In this document: piece after piece, positions 44,450 through 54,263 of the stretch
Layout: each line of letters starts with the position of its first letter
Numbering within the stretch: position 1 is the first letter of the stretch
Origin: JBBQUN01 sp963698395
GTDB lineage: Bacteria > Actinomycetota > Acidimicrobiia > Acidimicrobiales > SZUA-35
Length of the DNA: 64,000 bases
Reading direction: 5' to 3'
Assembly: GCA_963698395.1 (NCBI GenBank)
Contig: CAVOQQ010000003.1
Location: 992,001 to 1,056,000, forward strand
The notes under the pieces: generated by a model
What the model was told of the DNA's origin: nothing
The model's input: the letters and a program-made list of their open reading frames with translations, nothing else
Databases searched by the model: none
Made by a program: the position numbers and the translations under genes

Positions 44450-45397
44450 ATGGCTGGTGGACTCGTCGGGTTGCTCGATGATGTTGCAGCGTTGGCGAAG
44501 CTGGCAGCAGCATCGATCGACGACGTCGGCGCAGCCGCTGGTCGTGCCAGTGCCAAGGCTGCCGGCGTGGTGGTCGACGACACGGCCGTGACGCCGGCGT
44601 ATGTCCAGGGCCTCGCAGCCGAACGCGAGCTTCCCATCATCAAGAAGATCGCAACGGGCTCGATTCGCAACAAGCTGCTGATCATCCTCCCGATTGCGCT
44701 GATCCTCAGTGCCATCGCCCCGACCCTCGTCGAGATCATCCTGATGCTTGGCGGCACCTACCTCTGCTTCGAAGGTGTCGAGAAGATCTATCACAAGCTC
44801 AAGGGTGACGATCACGCTCACGATGTTCCTGCCGCCATGGTTGGACCCGACGCCGAAGCCGAGACCATCGCCGGCGCCGTTCGTACCGATCTCATCCTGT
44901 CGGCCGAGATCATGGTGATTGCGCTCAAAGAGGTCATCGACGAGGGTTTGCTCCAGCAGGCGATCATCCTCGTGGTGGTGGCGCTGCTGATCACGGTCAT
45001 CGTCTATGGCGTCGTCGCACTGATCGTGAAGATGGACGACGTCGGACTCTCGCTCGTCGGCCGCTCGTCGCCGTCATCACAACGCATCGGTCGCACCCTG
45101 GTGAAGGGCATGCCTGCGCTGCTGAAGTGGCTCTCCATCATCGGGACCGCCGCCATGCTGTGGGTCGGCGGACACATCATCCTCGTCGGCACCGATGAAC
45201 TCGGATGGCACGGCCCCTACGACTTCGTGCACGAGATCGAGAAATCGGTCCACGACATCGGCGGCATCGGTGGCGTTCTCGGTTGGTTGGTGAACACGTC
45301 GATCTCCGCCGTGCTCGGCATCATCGTCGGCTCGATCGTCGTTGCCGTCGTCACCCGGCTGCCCATCGGTTCGCAAGACGCAGACGCTGCCCACTGA
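44450..45397 (+). CDS. DUF808 family membrane protein
   Basis: 315 residues starting M-A-G-G-L-V-G-L-L-D-D-V-A-A-L-A-K-L-A-A, the DUF808 (YedI-like) start, then P-A-Y-V-Q-G-L and R-E-L-P-I-I-K-K-I-A. Several membrane segments from about residue 75 on. AGGGGAG precedes the ATG; a TAGCCT -10-like box lies at 44411. Function unknown; divergent from the candidate selenoprotein. Confidence 0.9.
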   Translation: MAGGLVGLLDDVAALAKLAAASIDDVGAAAGRASAKAAGVVVDDTAVTPAYVQGLAAERELPIIKKIATGSIRNKLLIILPIALILSAIAPTLVEIILMLGGTYLCFEGVEKIYHKLKGDDHAHDVPAAMVGPDAEAETIAGAVRTDLILSAEIMVIALKEVIDEGLLQQAIILVVVALLITVIVYGVVALIVKMDDVGLSLVGRSSPSSQRIGRTLVKGMPALLKWLSIIGTAAMLWVGGHIILVGTDELGWHGPYDFVHEIEKSVHDIGGIGGVLGWLVNTSISAVLGIIVGSIVVAVVTRLPIGSQDADAAH

Positions 45398-45429
45398 GGC
45401 CGCCCGGCGGTGAGCCCCGCAGACCTCGA

Positions 45430-46673
45430 TCAGTCGATGATGGCCTGGTAGACGAGGCTGCGGAAATCGCGGTCGGGTGACTCGACGCCGGTCATGTACT
45501 GCGACATGAAGATGCCGATGAGCTCCTCGGCTGGATCGACGAAGAAGTAGGTCTTGGCTGCGCCCGCCCAGCCGTACTCGCCGTCGGAACCGGTTCCGGC
45601 GCTTGCTGCGGTGTCGACCATGACTCTCGAGCCCGAGCCCGAAGCCGTAACCGGGCACCGATCGTCCGAGGAGTTCGTAGGGCAGGAGGTCGTCGGCGAG
45701 ATGGTTGCGGTGCATGAGCTCGAGCGTCTTGCGCCCGATCAGATGATCGTCGCCACTGCGTCCGTTCTGCAGGAGCATCGTGGCGAAACGAAGGTAGTCG
45801 GCACCGGTCGAGAAGAGCCCGAGACCACCACGCTGGAACACGTCGGGCGTGCTCGTGGGGTAGGTGGTCGACACATCGATGCGTTCGTTGAAGCCGCTCA
45901 AGGCTGCGGTCATCAACTGCATTGCGTCGTAGTTCTCACCAACGAGGTCGGGGAGGCCGTACATGGCGGCCAGTCGGTCGAGCTTGTCGTCGGGCACTCC
46001 GAATCCGGTCTCGGTCATGCCGAGCGGACCGAAGAGTCGTTCCTCGAGGAAGTCGCCGAGCGGTTGGTCGGCGAGGATCTCGATCAGACGAGCCGCCACG
46101 TCGATGCCCACGCTGTAGTGCCAGCGAGCCCCGGGCTGGGACGAGAGGGGAATCTCGGCCAGCGCGTCGACCAGCTCACCGAGCGGGCGAGAGGCGTCGT
46201 TCATGATGCGGGCGTCGCGGTACATCTGGGCGACGGGGGTGTCGATCATGAAGTCGTAGGTCAGGCCACTGGTGTGGGTGAGGAGATCACGCACTTCCAT
46301 CGGGCGGGCCTGGGGCACGAGCGAGCCATCGGCCTCCATCACCTGGGTTGCCATGAACGCCGGAATGAACTTGCCAACGGGGTGCTCGAGCTGGAATGCG
46401 CCTTCTTCGTGCAACAGCATCAGCGCGGTCGAGACGACCGGCTTGGTCATCGAGTAGATGCGAAAGATCGTGTCGTCGGTCATCGCCGACACCGGCTTCG
46501 CGGTCGCGATGGCCGAATGCAGCGGAGTGGATGAGCTTGCCTCGCCGCGCAACGAGGGTGGTGGCGCCGGCAATGGTGCCGTTGTCGACGTAGGTCTGCA
46601 TGGTCGAGCGGATGCGTTCGAGCCGCTGGCTGCTGACGCCGACGGATTCCGGTGCTGCGCTGTCGATGGTCAT
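45430..46673 (-). pseudogene. Class C beta-lactamase-like serine hydrolase, two frame breaks
   Basis: Starts at 46673 (M-T-I-D-S-A-A-P-E-S-V-G). Near 46510-46525 the frame changes (R-G-K-L-I-H-S-A-A-F-G-H-R-D-R to K-P-V-S-A-M-T-D-D-T), and near 45620-45630 again (Y-G-F-G-L-G-L to V-M-V-D-T-A-A-S). Each is repaired by dropping one base. Read through, it has about 413 residues with S-M-T-K as the SxxK catalytic motif, H-Y-S-V as the YxN-type site and G-E-Y-G-W-A-G-A-A near the end. The family includes esterases and beta-lactamases. Either a decaying gene or two sequence errors. Confidence 0.75.
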
Positions 46674-46836
46674 CATTCCCCTTCGGTGTCTCCGATGATC
46701 ATGTCGGCAAGCCATTCGCCGAGCAAACCCGAAACGAATGGGGCGTGACCATCGGACGTGCGTGGTGACGGACCGATCGCAGCACGAGCGTGGTGAGTGA
46801 TCGCGGAGCTCGCCGTGGCGCACAGGCGCCGATCGA

Positions 46837-47946
46837 TCAGTCGAAGGAGTAGCGGAGCTGCTCGCCGGAGTCGTCGACCTCGGCCTCGCCCAAGAGCCGA
46901 AGGTGTTCGAGGTGAGCATAGGTTTCGCTCTCGGCCATCGATCCCCACGAACGTTGGGCGAACAGCAGCTTCATGTAGTCGTTGACCGTGCCGCGGCCGA
47001 CCTCATCGGAGGCATCTCGCAGCTTCTCCAGCCGCTCGTGATGGTGGAGCTTGATGCCCTCGGCCCGTCCGGCCAGGTCGCCGAACTCGAGGCCGTGAGC
47101 CGGAAGCACGGTGGTGACGTTGTCGAACGTCTTCATCCGGTCGAGGCTGTCGAAGAAGTCGTTGAGTGGGTCGACCGTCGCTCCCATCCCGGAGATATGC
47201 GGTGTGATGGTGGGCAACACGTGATCACCACTGATCATGATCCCGCCGTTGGGGTCGTACAGGCAGAGATGATCGATCGTGTGCCCGGGTGTGTGCACGG
47301 CCACCCACTCACGACCACCGACGTCGAGCACCTGGGCATCGTCGACCCGACGGGTCGGCGAGGGCGTGGCGATGATGCGACCGGCAGCCTTGCGCATGGC
47401 CCAGTAGCGAAGCCGGCGTGATCGCGGCATGAGCCGAGGCTCGCCTCCCCACGGCGTGTGTTTCATGAACGGCCCGTTCTCGAGCTTCAGACCGCGCGTC
47501 GATTCGACCTGGGCCTTCAGCGGCTGCTCCGCGATCTCGAGGTCGTCTTCGACTTCGGATTCTTCGGCCTCTGGATCGAGGAAGGTGCGGAAGGCCCGAT
47601 GGGTGATCACTTCGGCACCGAACTTGCGTTTGAACGTGCCGGCCTGTCCGAAGTGGTCGGGGTGCGAGTGCGTGACGATGACGGTGTGGACTCGCTCGAT
47701 CGGCAGCCCCCCTGACTTCAACGTTCGTTGGAGTTCCCGGAAGGTGCGCGGTCCGGGAAGGCCAGGATCGACCAGCGTGATGCCCCGGCTGTCTTCCATG
47801 GCGTAGCAGTTGACGTGGCCGAGGCCGGGAAGCGAAATGGGCAGCTGGACCCGAAGGATGCCCGGGGTGACCTCCTCGACGCCCTCGCGTGGTTCGCGGC
47901 GCTCCTCGCGGATGGGCTTGGCTTCTCCATGCGAGTGCTCGGTCAC
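46837..47946 (-). CDS. MBL-fold metallohydrolase
   Basis: 369 residues from the GTG at 47946, chosen for AGGAG seven bases upstream; the longer frame to 48159 runs into the divergent promoter region. Metal-binding motif T-H-S-H-P-D-H, then H-T-P-G-H-T-I-D-H, G-D-H-V-L-P and a late P-A-H-G. The layout resembles the glyoxalase II/LACTB2-like branch with a helical C-terminal domain. Substrate unknown. Confidence 0.88.
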   Translation of the reverse strand: MTEHSHGEAKPIREERREPREGVEEVTPGILRVQLPISLPGLGHVNCYAMEDSRGITLVDPGLPGPRTFRELQRTLKSGGLPIERVHTVIVTHSHPDHFGQAGTFKRKFGAEVITHRAFRTFLDPEAEESEVEDDLEIAEQPLKAQVESTRGLKLENGPFMKHTPWGGEPRLMPRSRRLRYWAMRKAAGRIIATPSPTRRVDDAQVLDVGGREWVAVHTPGHTIDHLCLYDPNGGIMISGDHVLPTITPHISGMGATVDPLNDFFDSLDRMKTFDNVTTVLPAHGLEFGDLAGRAEGIKLHHHERLEKLRDASDEVGRGTVNDYMKLLFAQRSWGSMAESETYAHLEHLRLLGEAEVDDSGEQLRYSFD

Positions 47947-48067
47947 ACCTGTACTCCTAGTCGGAGGTCGGCGTCGCCGTCGAACTGACCGCTCCGGCAC
48001 GGTCGGCGGGTTCCCCCGGTGGGCGGGTGGGCGAGACCGGCTGTTCTCCTGTGCTCGTCGGTGTGCG

Positions 48068-50410
48068 ATGATGCTCGCCGTGACCGTCGAGGAGACCGCA
48101 CCATCAACACCCAGTGCCTCGAGGCGATTCGTGCGAGCTGACGGGATCGACAAGGTCACCGGCTCGGGTCGCTACGTTGCCGACCTCTCGCTGACCGGCA
48201 TGTTGGCGGCGGCCTTTCGCTACGCCGGAGTTGCTCACGCCCGCATCACGGCGGTCGACACCCGACCGGCGTTGGCGATACCCGGTGTGTTCGCCGTGCT
48301 CACCGCCGATGATGTTCCCGATGTCCGCTATAGCCCGGTGATCCCCGATCGCACCTTGTTCGCGCGGGACGTCGTTCGCTTCGAGGGCGAGGTCATCGCT
48401 GCCGTCGCCGCAGTCGACGAGGCCACCGCTCGACGAGCGGCCGCCGCCATCATCGTCGAGTTCGAGGAACTGCCGATCGTTTCCGATCTCGAGGCGGCGC
48501 TCGGCGACGGATCACCCCTGGTGCACGAGCACTGGGCCGAGTACGACGTCACCGGTGACACACCCCGGGATCGCAACGTCGCCACCTTCTCCTCGATCTC
48601 GAAGGGCGACGTCGACGCCGGCATGGCCGAAGCGGAAACCATCGTGACGTCACGTTTCGTCGCCGATGGTTCGCATGCGGCGCCCATCGAACCCCGCGGC
48701 ATCGTCGCCCAATGGGAAGGCGGAAGGGTCACGATCTGGTCGTCAACCCAGGTCCCCTTCGACGCCCGCAACGGTGTGTGCGAGACGCTCCGGTTGCCGA
48801 CCAATCGGGTCCGCATCATCGTGCCCCATCTCGGTGGTGGCTTCGGGGGCAAGTGTGGTTTTCACTTCGAGGCGCACATCGCCGCGCTCGCGCGAGCCAC
48901 CATGCGGCCCGTCAAGCTGGTGTTCTCCCGTCACGAAGAGTTCCTGGCCCCCGACCGCCGACGGGAATCGATGATCATCGAACTCGAGACCGGCCTTCGG
49001 CCCGATGGGTCCATCGCCGCTCGCCGAGGTCGTGTGCTCCTGGACAACGGCGCCTACACCGCTGACGGTGCCTTCTTCGCTCAGCTCGCAGCGATGCACG
49101 CCGTCGGGCCGTACGAGATCGACAACGTGTTCGTCGAAGCCAGCCTCGTCTATACCAATCACCAACCGTCGGGTTCGGTACGAGCTCCCACTGCGCCGCA
49201 GGCGTGCTGGGCATGTGAGAGCCACACCGACGAACTGGCCGCCGCCATCGGCATGGACCCGGTCGACTTCCGCCTTCGCAATGCCGTCGACACCGGCTCG
49301 GTGGGTCCCTCAGGGCAGACCTATGACGAGATCGGGCTGCGGCGCTGCATCGAGACGGCCGACGGCCTGCTCGACGGCGACACGCTGGGCGAGGACGAAG
49401 CCATCGGCCTGGCCATCGGCTGGTGGCCGAGTTTTCCGGGCGCTTCGGGGGCCTACGTCAAGATCGACGCCGATGGCTCGGGCCAGATCATCACCGGGGC
49501 CCAGGAGTGTGGAACGGGTGCGGTCATGACCTTGCGCCAGCTGGCAGCCGACGAACTCGGCATGGATCCCGAAGACTTCCAGATCATCTACCAAGACACC
49601 GGGGTGGCCCCCTACGACACCGGAGCAACCGGTTCTCAGACGCTCCTGAACAACGGTCGCGCCGTCATCGAGGCGTCGGTGGAGATCGCCGACCAGCTCC
49701 GTTCGCTGGCTGCCGACGAGCTCGAGGCAGCGGCAGCCGACATCGTCCTCTCGAATGGGGCAGCGCACGTCGTCGGGAGCCCCGACCGCTCCCTCTCCAT
49801 CGCCACGCTCGCCGAGATCGCCGGTGGCGGTGAATTGCTTCTCGGCAAGGGGTCGGGCAAACCCCCGGAGTATCCCGAGACCGTCGGTACCACCTGCATC
49901 GGGGACCAGGGCATGGCGGCATGGGCCGCTCCGCAGTTCTCCTGCCACGCTGTGCGGATCCGGCTCGACCGAGACACCGGTGTGGTGCGAGTGCTCGACG
50001 TCGCCTGCGCCCACGACGCCGGGACGATCATCAATCCGATCGCGGCTCACGGCCAGGTCGAAGGCGGCGTCCTGATGGGGGTGGGGCAAGCGCTCACCGA
50101 AGGGACGGTCTACGGTGACGACGCGAGACAGCAGAACCCCGGCTTCCTCGAGTACAAGCTCCAGACCGCAGCCGACGCGCCACGGATCATCACCGAGTTC
50201 GTCCAGATCCCCACGCTCGGTGCAGGCCCCCATGGGGCCAAGGGTCTCGCCGAAGCGCCCAACGTGCCGACGGCCGCGGCGATCGCCAACGCCATCGCCA
50301 AGCTCGTCGGGCAACCGGTTCGGCAGCTGCCGATGACGGCCGAACGGGTCTGGCAGACGAGCCGAGCCGCCGGCGCCACCACTCGTGATGACATGGGGGG
50401 CGGCGCATGA
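48068..50410 (+). CDS. Xanthine dehydrogenase-family molybdopterin-binding large subunit
   Basis: Catalytic subunit of a molybdenum hydroxylase. The ATG at 48068 gives 780 residues; a GTG at 48080 is an alternative. H-L-G-G-G-F-G-G-K starts the molybdopterin domain and G-A-K-G-L-A-E holds the catalytic glutamate. The loop that reads A-Y-R-C-S-F-R in form I CO dehydrogenase is S-V-R-A-P-T-A-P-Q here, so this is not a true CO dehydrogenase; substrate unknown. First of a three-gene operon with medium and small subunits. Confidence 0.92.
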   Translation: MMLAVTVEETAPSTPSASRRFVRADGIDKVTGSGRYVADLSLTGMLAAAFRYAGVAHARITAVDTRPALAIPGVFAVLTADDVPDVRYSPVIPDRTLFARDVVRFEGEVIAAVAAVDEATARRAAAAIIVEFEELPIVSDLEAALGDGSPLVHEHWAEYDVTGDTPRDRNVATFSSISKGDVDAGMAEAETIVTSRFVADGSHAAPIEPRGIVAQWEGGRVTIWSSTQVPFDARNGVCETLRLPTNRVRIIVPHLGGGFGGKCGFHFEAHIAALARATMRPVKLVFSRHEEFLAPDRRRESMIIELETGLRPDGSIAARRGRVLLDNGAYTADGAFFAQLAAMHAVGPYEIDNVFVEASLVYTNHQPSGSVRAPTAPQACWACESHTDELAAAIGMDPVDFRLRNAVDTGSVGPSGQTYDEIGLRRCIETADGLLDGDTLGEDEAIGLAIGWWPSFPGASGAYVKIDADGSGQIITGAQECGTGAVMTLRQLAADELGMDPEDFQIIYQDTGVAPYDTGATGSQTLLNNGRAVIEASVEIADQLRSLAADELEAAAADIVLSNGAAHVVGSPDRSLSIATLAEIAGGGELLLGKGSGKPPEYPETVGTTCIGDQGMAAWAAPQFSCHAVRIRLDRDTGVVRVLDVACAHDAGTIINPIAAHGQVEGGVLMGVGQALTEGTVYGDDARQQNPGFLEYKLQTAADAPRIITEFVQIPTLGAGPHGAKGLAEAPNVPTAAAIANAIAKLVGQPVRQLPMTAERVWQTSRAAGATTRDDMGGGA

Positions 50411-51306
50411 CTTCGGTCGTGAATGCTCGGACGCTCGGGCAGGCGCTGGCTGCGGTGGCCGACGGTGCGCTGGTGATCGCCGGTGGCACCGATCTCGTGG
50501 TGGGTGCCCGGCAGGGCAAGAGCCCGCTGCCCGATCGACTGGTCGCCGTCGATCGCGTCGACGAGTTGCGAGGCATCACCTCGACGGGACAGGGAATCAC
50601 CGTCGGTGCGCTCACCACCCACGCATCGCTGTGCACCGACACGACGGTTCTCGACGGTTACACCGCACTGGCCGACGCCGCTGCCCTCATCGGCTCCCCG
50701 GCAACGAGAAACGTCGGGACCCTCGGGGGCAACGTCATGAATGGCTCACCGGCGATGGACACCGGTGCGCCTCTGGTGGTGCTCGACGCGAACGTCGAGC
50801 TTCGATCGGTGTCCGGTGTTCGCTTCGTGCCGATTGCGGAGCTGTGGCTCGGCCCAGGGCACACGAGCGCCGCAAGCGACGAGATCTGCGTGGCCATCCA
50901 TCTCCCCGCCGGTCCAGAGCGGTCGGGGAGCGCCTATGTGAGGCTCGAGTACCGAAGGGCGATGGAGATCGCGGTCGTCGGGGCCGCGGCCCAGGTGGTC
51001 CTCGACGACACCGGGAGGATCCGGTCGGTCGCCGTTGCGTTGGCCGCCGTCGCTCCCACGATCGTGTCCGTCGCCGGACTCGACGACCTGGTGGGTGCCG
51101 ACGTCGCCACGGTCCGCGCTGCGGTTGCCGAACGGTCGTCGGCGACGGCTGCGCCCATCAGCGATTTGCGTGCCAGCGAGGACTACCGACGCCACACGGT
51201 CGGTGTCATGGCCGGCCGCGCGATCGACGTTGCCGCCAGGCGTGCGGCGGGAGACCCGATCGACAGCCCGGCGAACCGAAGCGAAGGCATTGGAGTGGCG
51301 CGTTGA
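50407..51306 (+). CDS. FAD-binding medium subunit of the molybdenum hydroxylase
   Basis: 299 residues, CoxM/CutM type. V-I-A-G-G-T-D-L-V-V-G and N-V-G-T-L-G-G-N-V bind FAD. It passes electrons from the 2Fe-2S subunit to an acceptor. ATGA overlap with the large subunit and TTGA with the small one. Confidence 0.92.
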   Translation: MTSVVNARTLGQALAAVADGALVIAGGTDLVVGARQGKSPLPDRLVAVDRVDELRGITSTGQGITVGALTTHASLCTDTTVLDGYTALADAAALIGSPATRNVGTLGGNVMNGSPAMDTGAPLVVLDANVELRSVSGVRFVPIAELWLGPGHTSAASDEICVAIHLPAGPERSGSAYVRLEYRRAMEIAVVGAAAQVVLDDTGRIRSVAVALAAVAPTIVSVAGLDDLVGADVATVRAAVAERSSATAAPISDLRASEDYRRHTVGVMAGRAIDVAARRAAGDPIDSPANRSEGIGVAR

Positions 51307-51782
51307 CCCATCAGCAGATCACCCTCGTCGTGAACGGCATTCCGTACCCGTTGGCGATCGATGGCTCGCGCAACCTCCTCGGCGTCATTCGCGACGACGT
51401 CGGGCTCACGGGGACGAAGGAGGGGTGCGACGATTGCGAGTGTGGTGCCTGCATGGTGCTGCTCGACGGCCAGCCGATCAACTCGTGTTCCTACCTGGCA
51501 GCTCAGGCCGACGGTCGTCAGGTGACGACGATCGAAGGCATGGCGATCGGCGGCGAACTCCATCCCATCCAGCGCCATTTGCTCGATGCGGGCGGTGTGC
51601 AGTGCGGGTTCTGCACACCCGGCATGATCATGAGCACCGCAGCGCTGCTCGATCGGACGCCCGACCCGAGCGACGACGAGATCCGCCTCGGGTTGTCGGG
51701 CAATCTCTGCCGCTGCACGGGGTATGCGAAGATCATCGATGCCGTACGGTCCGTGGCGGTCGAGCTTCGGTCCGATCGCTGA
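51303..51782 (+). CDS. 2Fe-2S small subunit of the molybdenum hydroxylase
   Basis: 159 residues from a TTG that overlaps the previous stop (M-T-H-Q-Q-I-T-L-V-V-N-G). The plant-type cluster is E-G-C-D-D-C-E-C-G-A-C, with one cysteine more than usual, then N-S-C. The second cluster is C-G-F-C-T-P-G and C-R-C-T-G-Y. The long frame upstream of the TTG is a shadow. Confidence 0.92.
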   Translation: MTHQQITLVVNGIPYPLAIDGSRNLLGVIRDDVGLTGTKEGCDDCECGACMVLLDGQPINSCSYLAAQADGRQVTTIEGMAIGGELHPIQRHLLDAGGVQCGFCTPGMIMSTAALLDRTPDPSDDEIRLGLSGNLCRCTGYAKIIDAVRSVAVELRSDR

Positions 51783-51800
51783 CACGCCAGGAACGAACGC

Positions 51801-53201
51801 ATGGTGCAGGCCTCGAACGAGGTAGGTTCGGGCATTCTCCGAATCGACGCTCTCAAGAATCGGCTGGCGCAGAGCCTGTTCTTCGTGCCCTTTCTCATGC
51901 TCACCGCGAGCCTCGTGCTGTCACAGCTGACGGTTCAGGTCGATCGCAGCATGGCGGATGGCGCATTGCCGAGCTGGTTCCAGGTCACGGTCGAGAGCTC
52001 GCGGAGCATCCTCTCGGCCATCGCGGGCGGCACCATCACCGCCGCATCGATCGTCTTCTCCCTCACGCTCGTCGCCGTACAGTTGGCCGCCAGCCAGTTC
52101 TCGCCGCGGGTGCTGCGAGGCTTCCTCGGCGACCGCTTCCAGCAGCTGGTCATGGGCACGGTGATCGGCACGTTCTCCTACTCGCTCCTCGTGTTACGCG
52201 AGGTGCGGACGGTTCCCGAAGGAGCAGGCGAAGCGTTCTTGCCGCAGGTGTCGGTGTCGGTGGCGCTGGTGCTGGCCGTTGCGTCGCTCATCGCCATCTT
52301 GGGATCGATCGACCACACCGCCAAGGGATTGCGCGTCGGCGCCGTCGCCGACGGGATCGTCGAGTCGACCATGCGCGTGATCGATCAGCTTCCCGAGCGT
52401 GGCAGCGGCCAATCGTCGGGGACACTCATGGACGCGCCGGGCGTTGCATCGGCCCAGCCGGTGCCGACATCGGACAATCCCGAGAACGAGCCACCGGAGG
52501 AGGCCCGCGTGGTGTGGGCGCCGCGTACCGGATGGGTGACCGGGCTCCAGACCGAGCGGCTGCTCGAGGCCGTCCCCGAGGGCGTGACCGTCTTGCTGTC
52601 GGCCGCTGTCGGCACGTACGTGGTGCGAGGAACACCGATCGCCCACGTGTGGCCAGGTGATTCCGATGCCCTCGACGGAGTGGTCGATGCGCTCCCGCAG
52701 GTGTTGCTGATCGAGGATGAGCGCACGATGCAACAGGACATCTCGTTCGGCATCTTGCAGTTGAACGACATCGCTCTTCGTGCGCTGTCGCCCGGCGTGA
52801 ATGACCCCAACACCGCCATCGAGATCATCGTGCGTCTCGGAGCCGTCGTGACCGAGCTCTATCGCCGGGACCTCCCGCCGGAGGTGACCGACGACGGCGG
52901 TCGCCGGATTCTTCGTCCCAGCGACCCTCGCCGAGGCGACTATGTGGAGCAGTCGTTCGAGCCGGTGCGACGCTACGGACGGCACGACCCTCGCGTCCTC
53001 GAAGTGATCGTGGAGACGATCGAATCGATCATCGATGACAGCCGGCGCCGAGCCGGTGGTGATACCGAGATCGAGCCGCTCGTTCGGCAGCTACGACTCA
53101 TGTATGGGGAAATCGGCGAACTCGTCACCGAAGAGGATCGTCGCCGCGTGCGAGCACGCCTCGCTCGGGTGCTCGGCGACCTGAACGTCGACGACCGCTA
53201 G
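51801..53201 (+). CDS. DUF2254 family membrane protein
   Basis: 466 residues. Four hydrophobic segments in the first 175 residues (for example L-F-F-V-P-F-L-M-L-T-A-S), with S-I-V-F-S-L-T-L-V-A-V-Q-L-A-A-S-Q-F-S-P-R, a DUF2254 hallmark, then a long soluble part. Function unknown. It overlaps the convergent next gene by 4 bases. Confidence 0.88.
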   Translation: MVQASNEVGSGILRIDALKNRLAQSLFFVPFLMLTASLVLSQLTVQVDRSMADGALPSWFQVTVESSRSILSAIAGGTITAASIVFSLTLVAVQLAASQFSPRVLRGFLGDRFQQLVMGTVIGTFSYSLLVLREVRTVPEGAGEAFLPQVSVSVALVLAVASLIAILGSIDHTAKGLRVGAVADGIVESTMRVIDQLPERGSGQSSGTLMDAPGVASAQPVPTSDNPENEPPEEARVVWAPRTGWVTGLQTERLLEAVPEGVTVLLSAAVGTYVVRGTPIAHVWPGDSDALDGVVDALPQVLLIEDERTMQQDISFGILQLNDIALRALSPGVNDPNTAIEIIVRLGAVVTELYRRDLPPEVTDDGGRRILRPSDPRRGDYVEQSFEPVRRYGRHDPRVLEVIVETIESIIDDSRRRAGGDTEIEPLVRQLRLMYGEIGELVTEEDRRRVRARLARVLGDLNVDDR

Positions 53202-53716
53202 GGAGTGACGGTCGAGACTTTCGTCAGCGCGTCGATCAGCTCGGCCTTGTTCATGCTCGAGCGGCCATCGATGTCGAGTTGCTGCGCCCGCTGGTAGAGG
53301 TCGGCGCGGGTCCAACTGGCGTAGGACCCCTCCGCCATGTCGTCGGCGACGGCCTCGGCATCTTCGACCAACTCGGTGGCCTCCTGCTCGATCGTGTCGA
53401 CCAACAGTTCTGACTGCGCTCGCGCCTGCCCGGTGACTTCGCTGATGCCGTTCGATGCCGTGGTCAACGTGCGATCGACGGCGGAGCGTGCCTGCCCGGT
53501 GACGGTCTTCGCTCGCATGGATGCGGCGTCGACGACGACCTCGCCGGAATCGCCGAGTGCCGATGTCGCCCTGGTGACCAGACTGCACCCCAGCGCAGCA
53601 ACGGCCCGGTTGAGCTGGAGCACGCGTCGAGGGACGACGGGTAGGCGGCCCTCGATCTTGTCGAGGGTCGAGTTGATCCGCTCGGATGGGTGGAGAACAG
53701 AAGTCTGATCAGCCAT
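53198..53716 (-). CDS. Hypothetical protein with C-terminal SAP/Rho-N-like domain
   Basis: 172 residues. The N-terminal and middle parts are helical and likely coiled (Q-A-R-S-A-V-D-R-T-L-T-T-A, V-E-D-A-E-A-V-A-D-D-M-A). The last 35 residues, T-R-A-D-L-Y-Q-R-A-Q-Q-L-D-I then M-N-K-A-E-L-I-D-A-L, form a helix-extended-helix motif seen in nucleic-acid-binding SAP and Rho-N domains. Last of three minus-strand genes after a LuxR regulator and a hemerythrin-like protein; probably stress-related. Confidence 0.75.
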   Translation of the reverse strand: MADQTSVLHPSERINSTLDKIEGRLPVVPRRVLQLNRAVAALGCSLVTRATSALGDSGEVVVDAASMRAKTVTGQARSAVDRTLTTASNGISEVTGQARAQSELLVDTIEQEATELVEDAEAVADDMAEGSYASWTRADLYQRAQQLDIDGRSSMNKAELIDALTKVSTVTP

Positions 53717-53839
53717 GGGGATTCCTTTCGTTTCGGACGGCAGCCGCCGGGGTGGCAGCGACGTTGGGTACGGGAGGGGGTGTTCCCGACTGGCGCAGCG
53801 CCAAACCCCGGTTCGACGGCACGGTGGCGTCGGCGAGGC

Positions 53840-54178
53840 TCAGTCCTCGTCGAGATGGCGCTGCATGTCGCGGGTGTACTCGGCGCTCATGTCGTACTCG
53901 CGGAGCTTCTCGACCAAGTCGTCGAGTTCCTTGTGCTCGGCGACGCTGTGTCGAGCGGCCTTCTGCGTGAGGTCCTGCTGCATCAGCGGCACGGAGAAAT
54001 CGCGTTCCTCGGCGGCAGCGTGCGCCTCGAGCTGAGCGGACAGGCGCTCGAAGAGCTCCACCCGTCCGTCGCTCTCGCCACTCGTCTTGGTGATCAGATC
54101 GACGAGGTTTCGCTGCTTGTCGTGGTCGCCGCGTCGTGCTTCGAAGATGGTCGCGTCGGTGGTTGTCTGGTTAGCCAT
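53840..54178 (-). CDS. Hemerythrin HHE-like protein
   Basis: 112 residues from ATG 54178 (M-A-N-Q-T-T-T-D-A-T-I-F). Helical bundle with histidine and acid ligands spaced as in HHE proteins: D-H-D-K, E-A-H-A-A-A-E-E-R-D-F, R-H-S-V-A-E-H-K-E-L. Likely a diiron oxygen- or redox-sensing protein. The 123-base gap to the next minus-strand gene shows no clear terminator. Confidence 0.8.
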   Translation of the reverse strand: MANQTTTDATIFEARRGDHDKQRNLVDLITKTSGESDGRVELFERLSAQLEAHAAAEERDFSVPLMQQDLTQKAARHSVAEHKELDDLVEKLREYDMSAEYTRDMQRHLDED

Positions 54179-54263
54179 GTGCGGCGAACTACTCGCACGA
54201 ACGCATCGACAAACCATCGCCGCTCGGCTCGCCGGCTCTCGCCCACTCGGCGTCGGTGACGGG

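Noticed and set aside
48068..50410. Aerobic CO dehydrogenase (coxL)
   Set aside because: The active-site loop lacks the A-Y-R-C-S-F-R signature.
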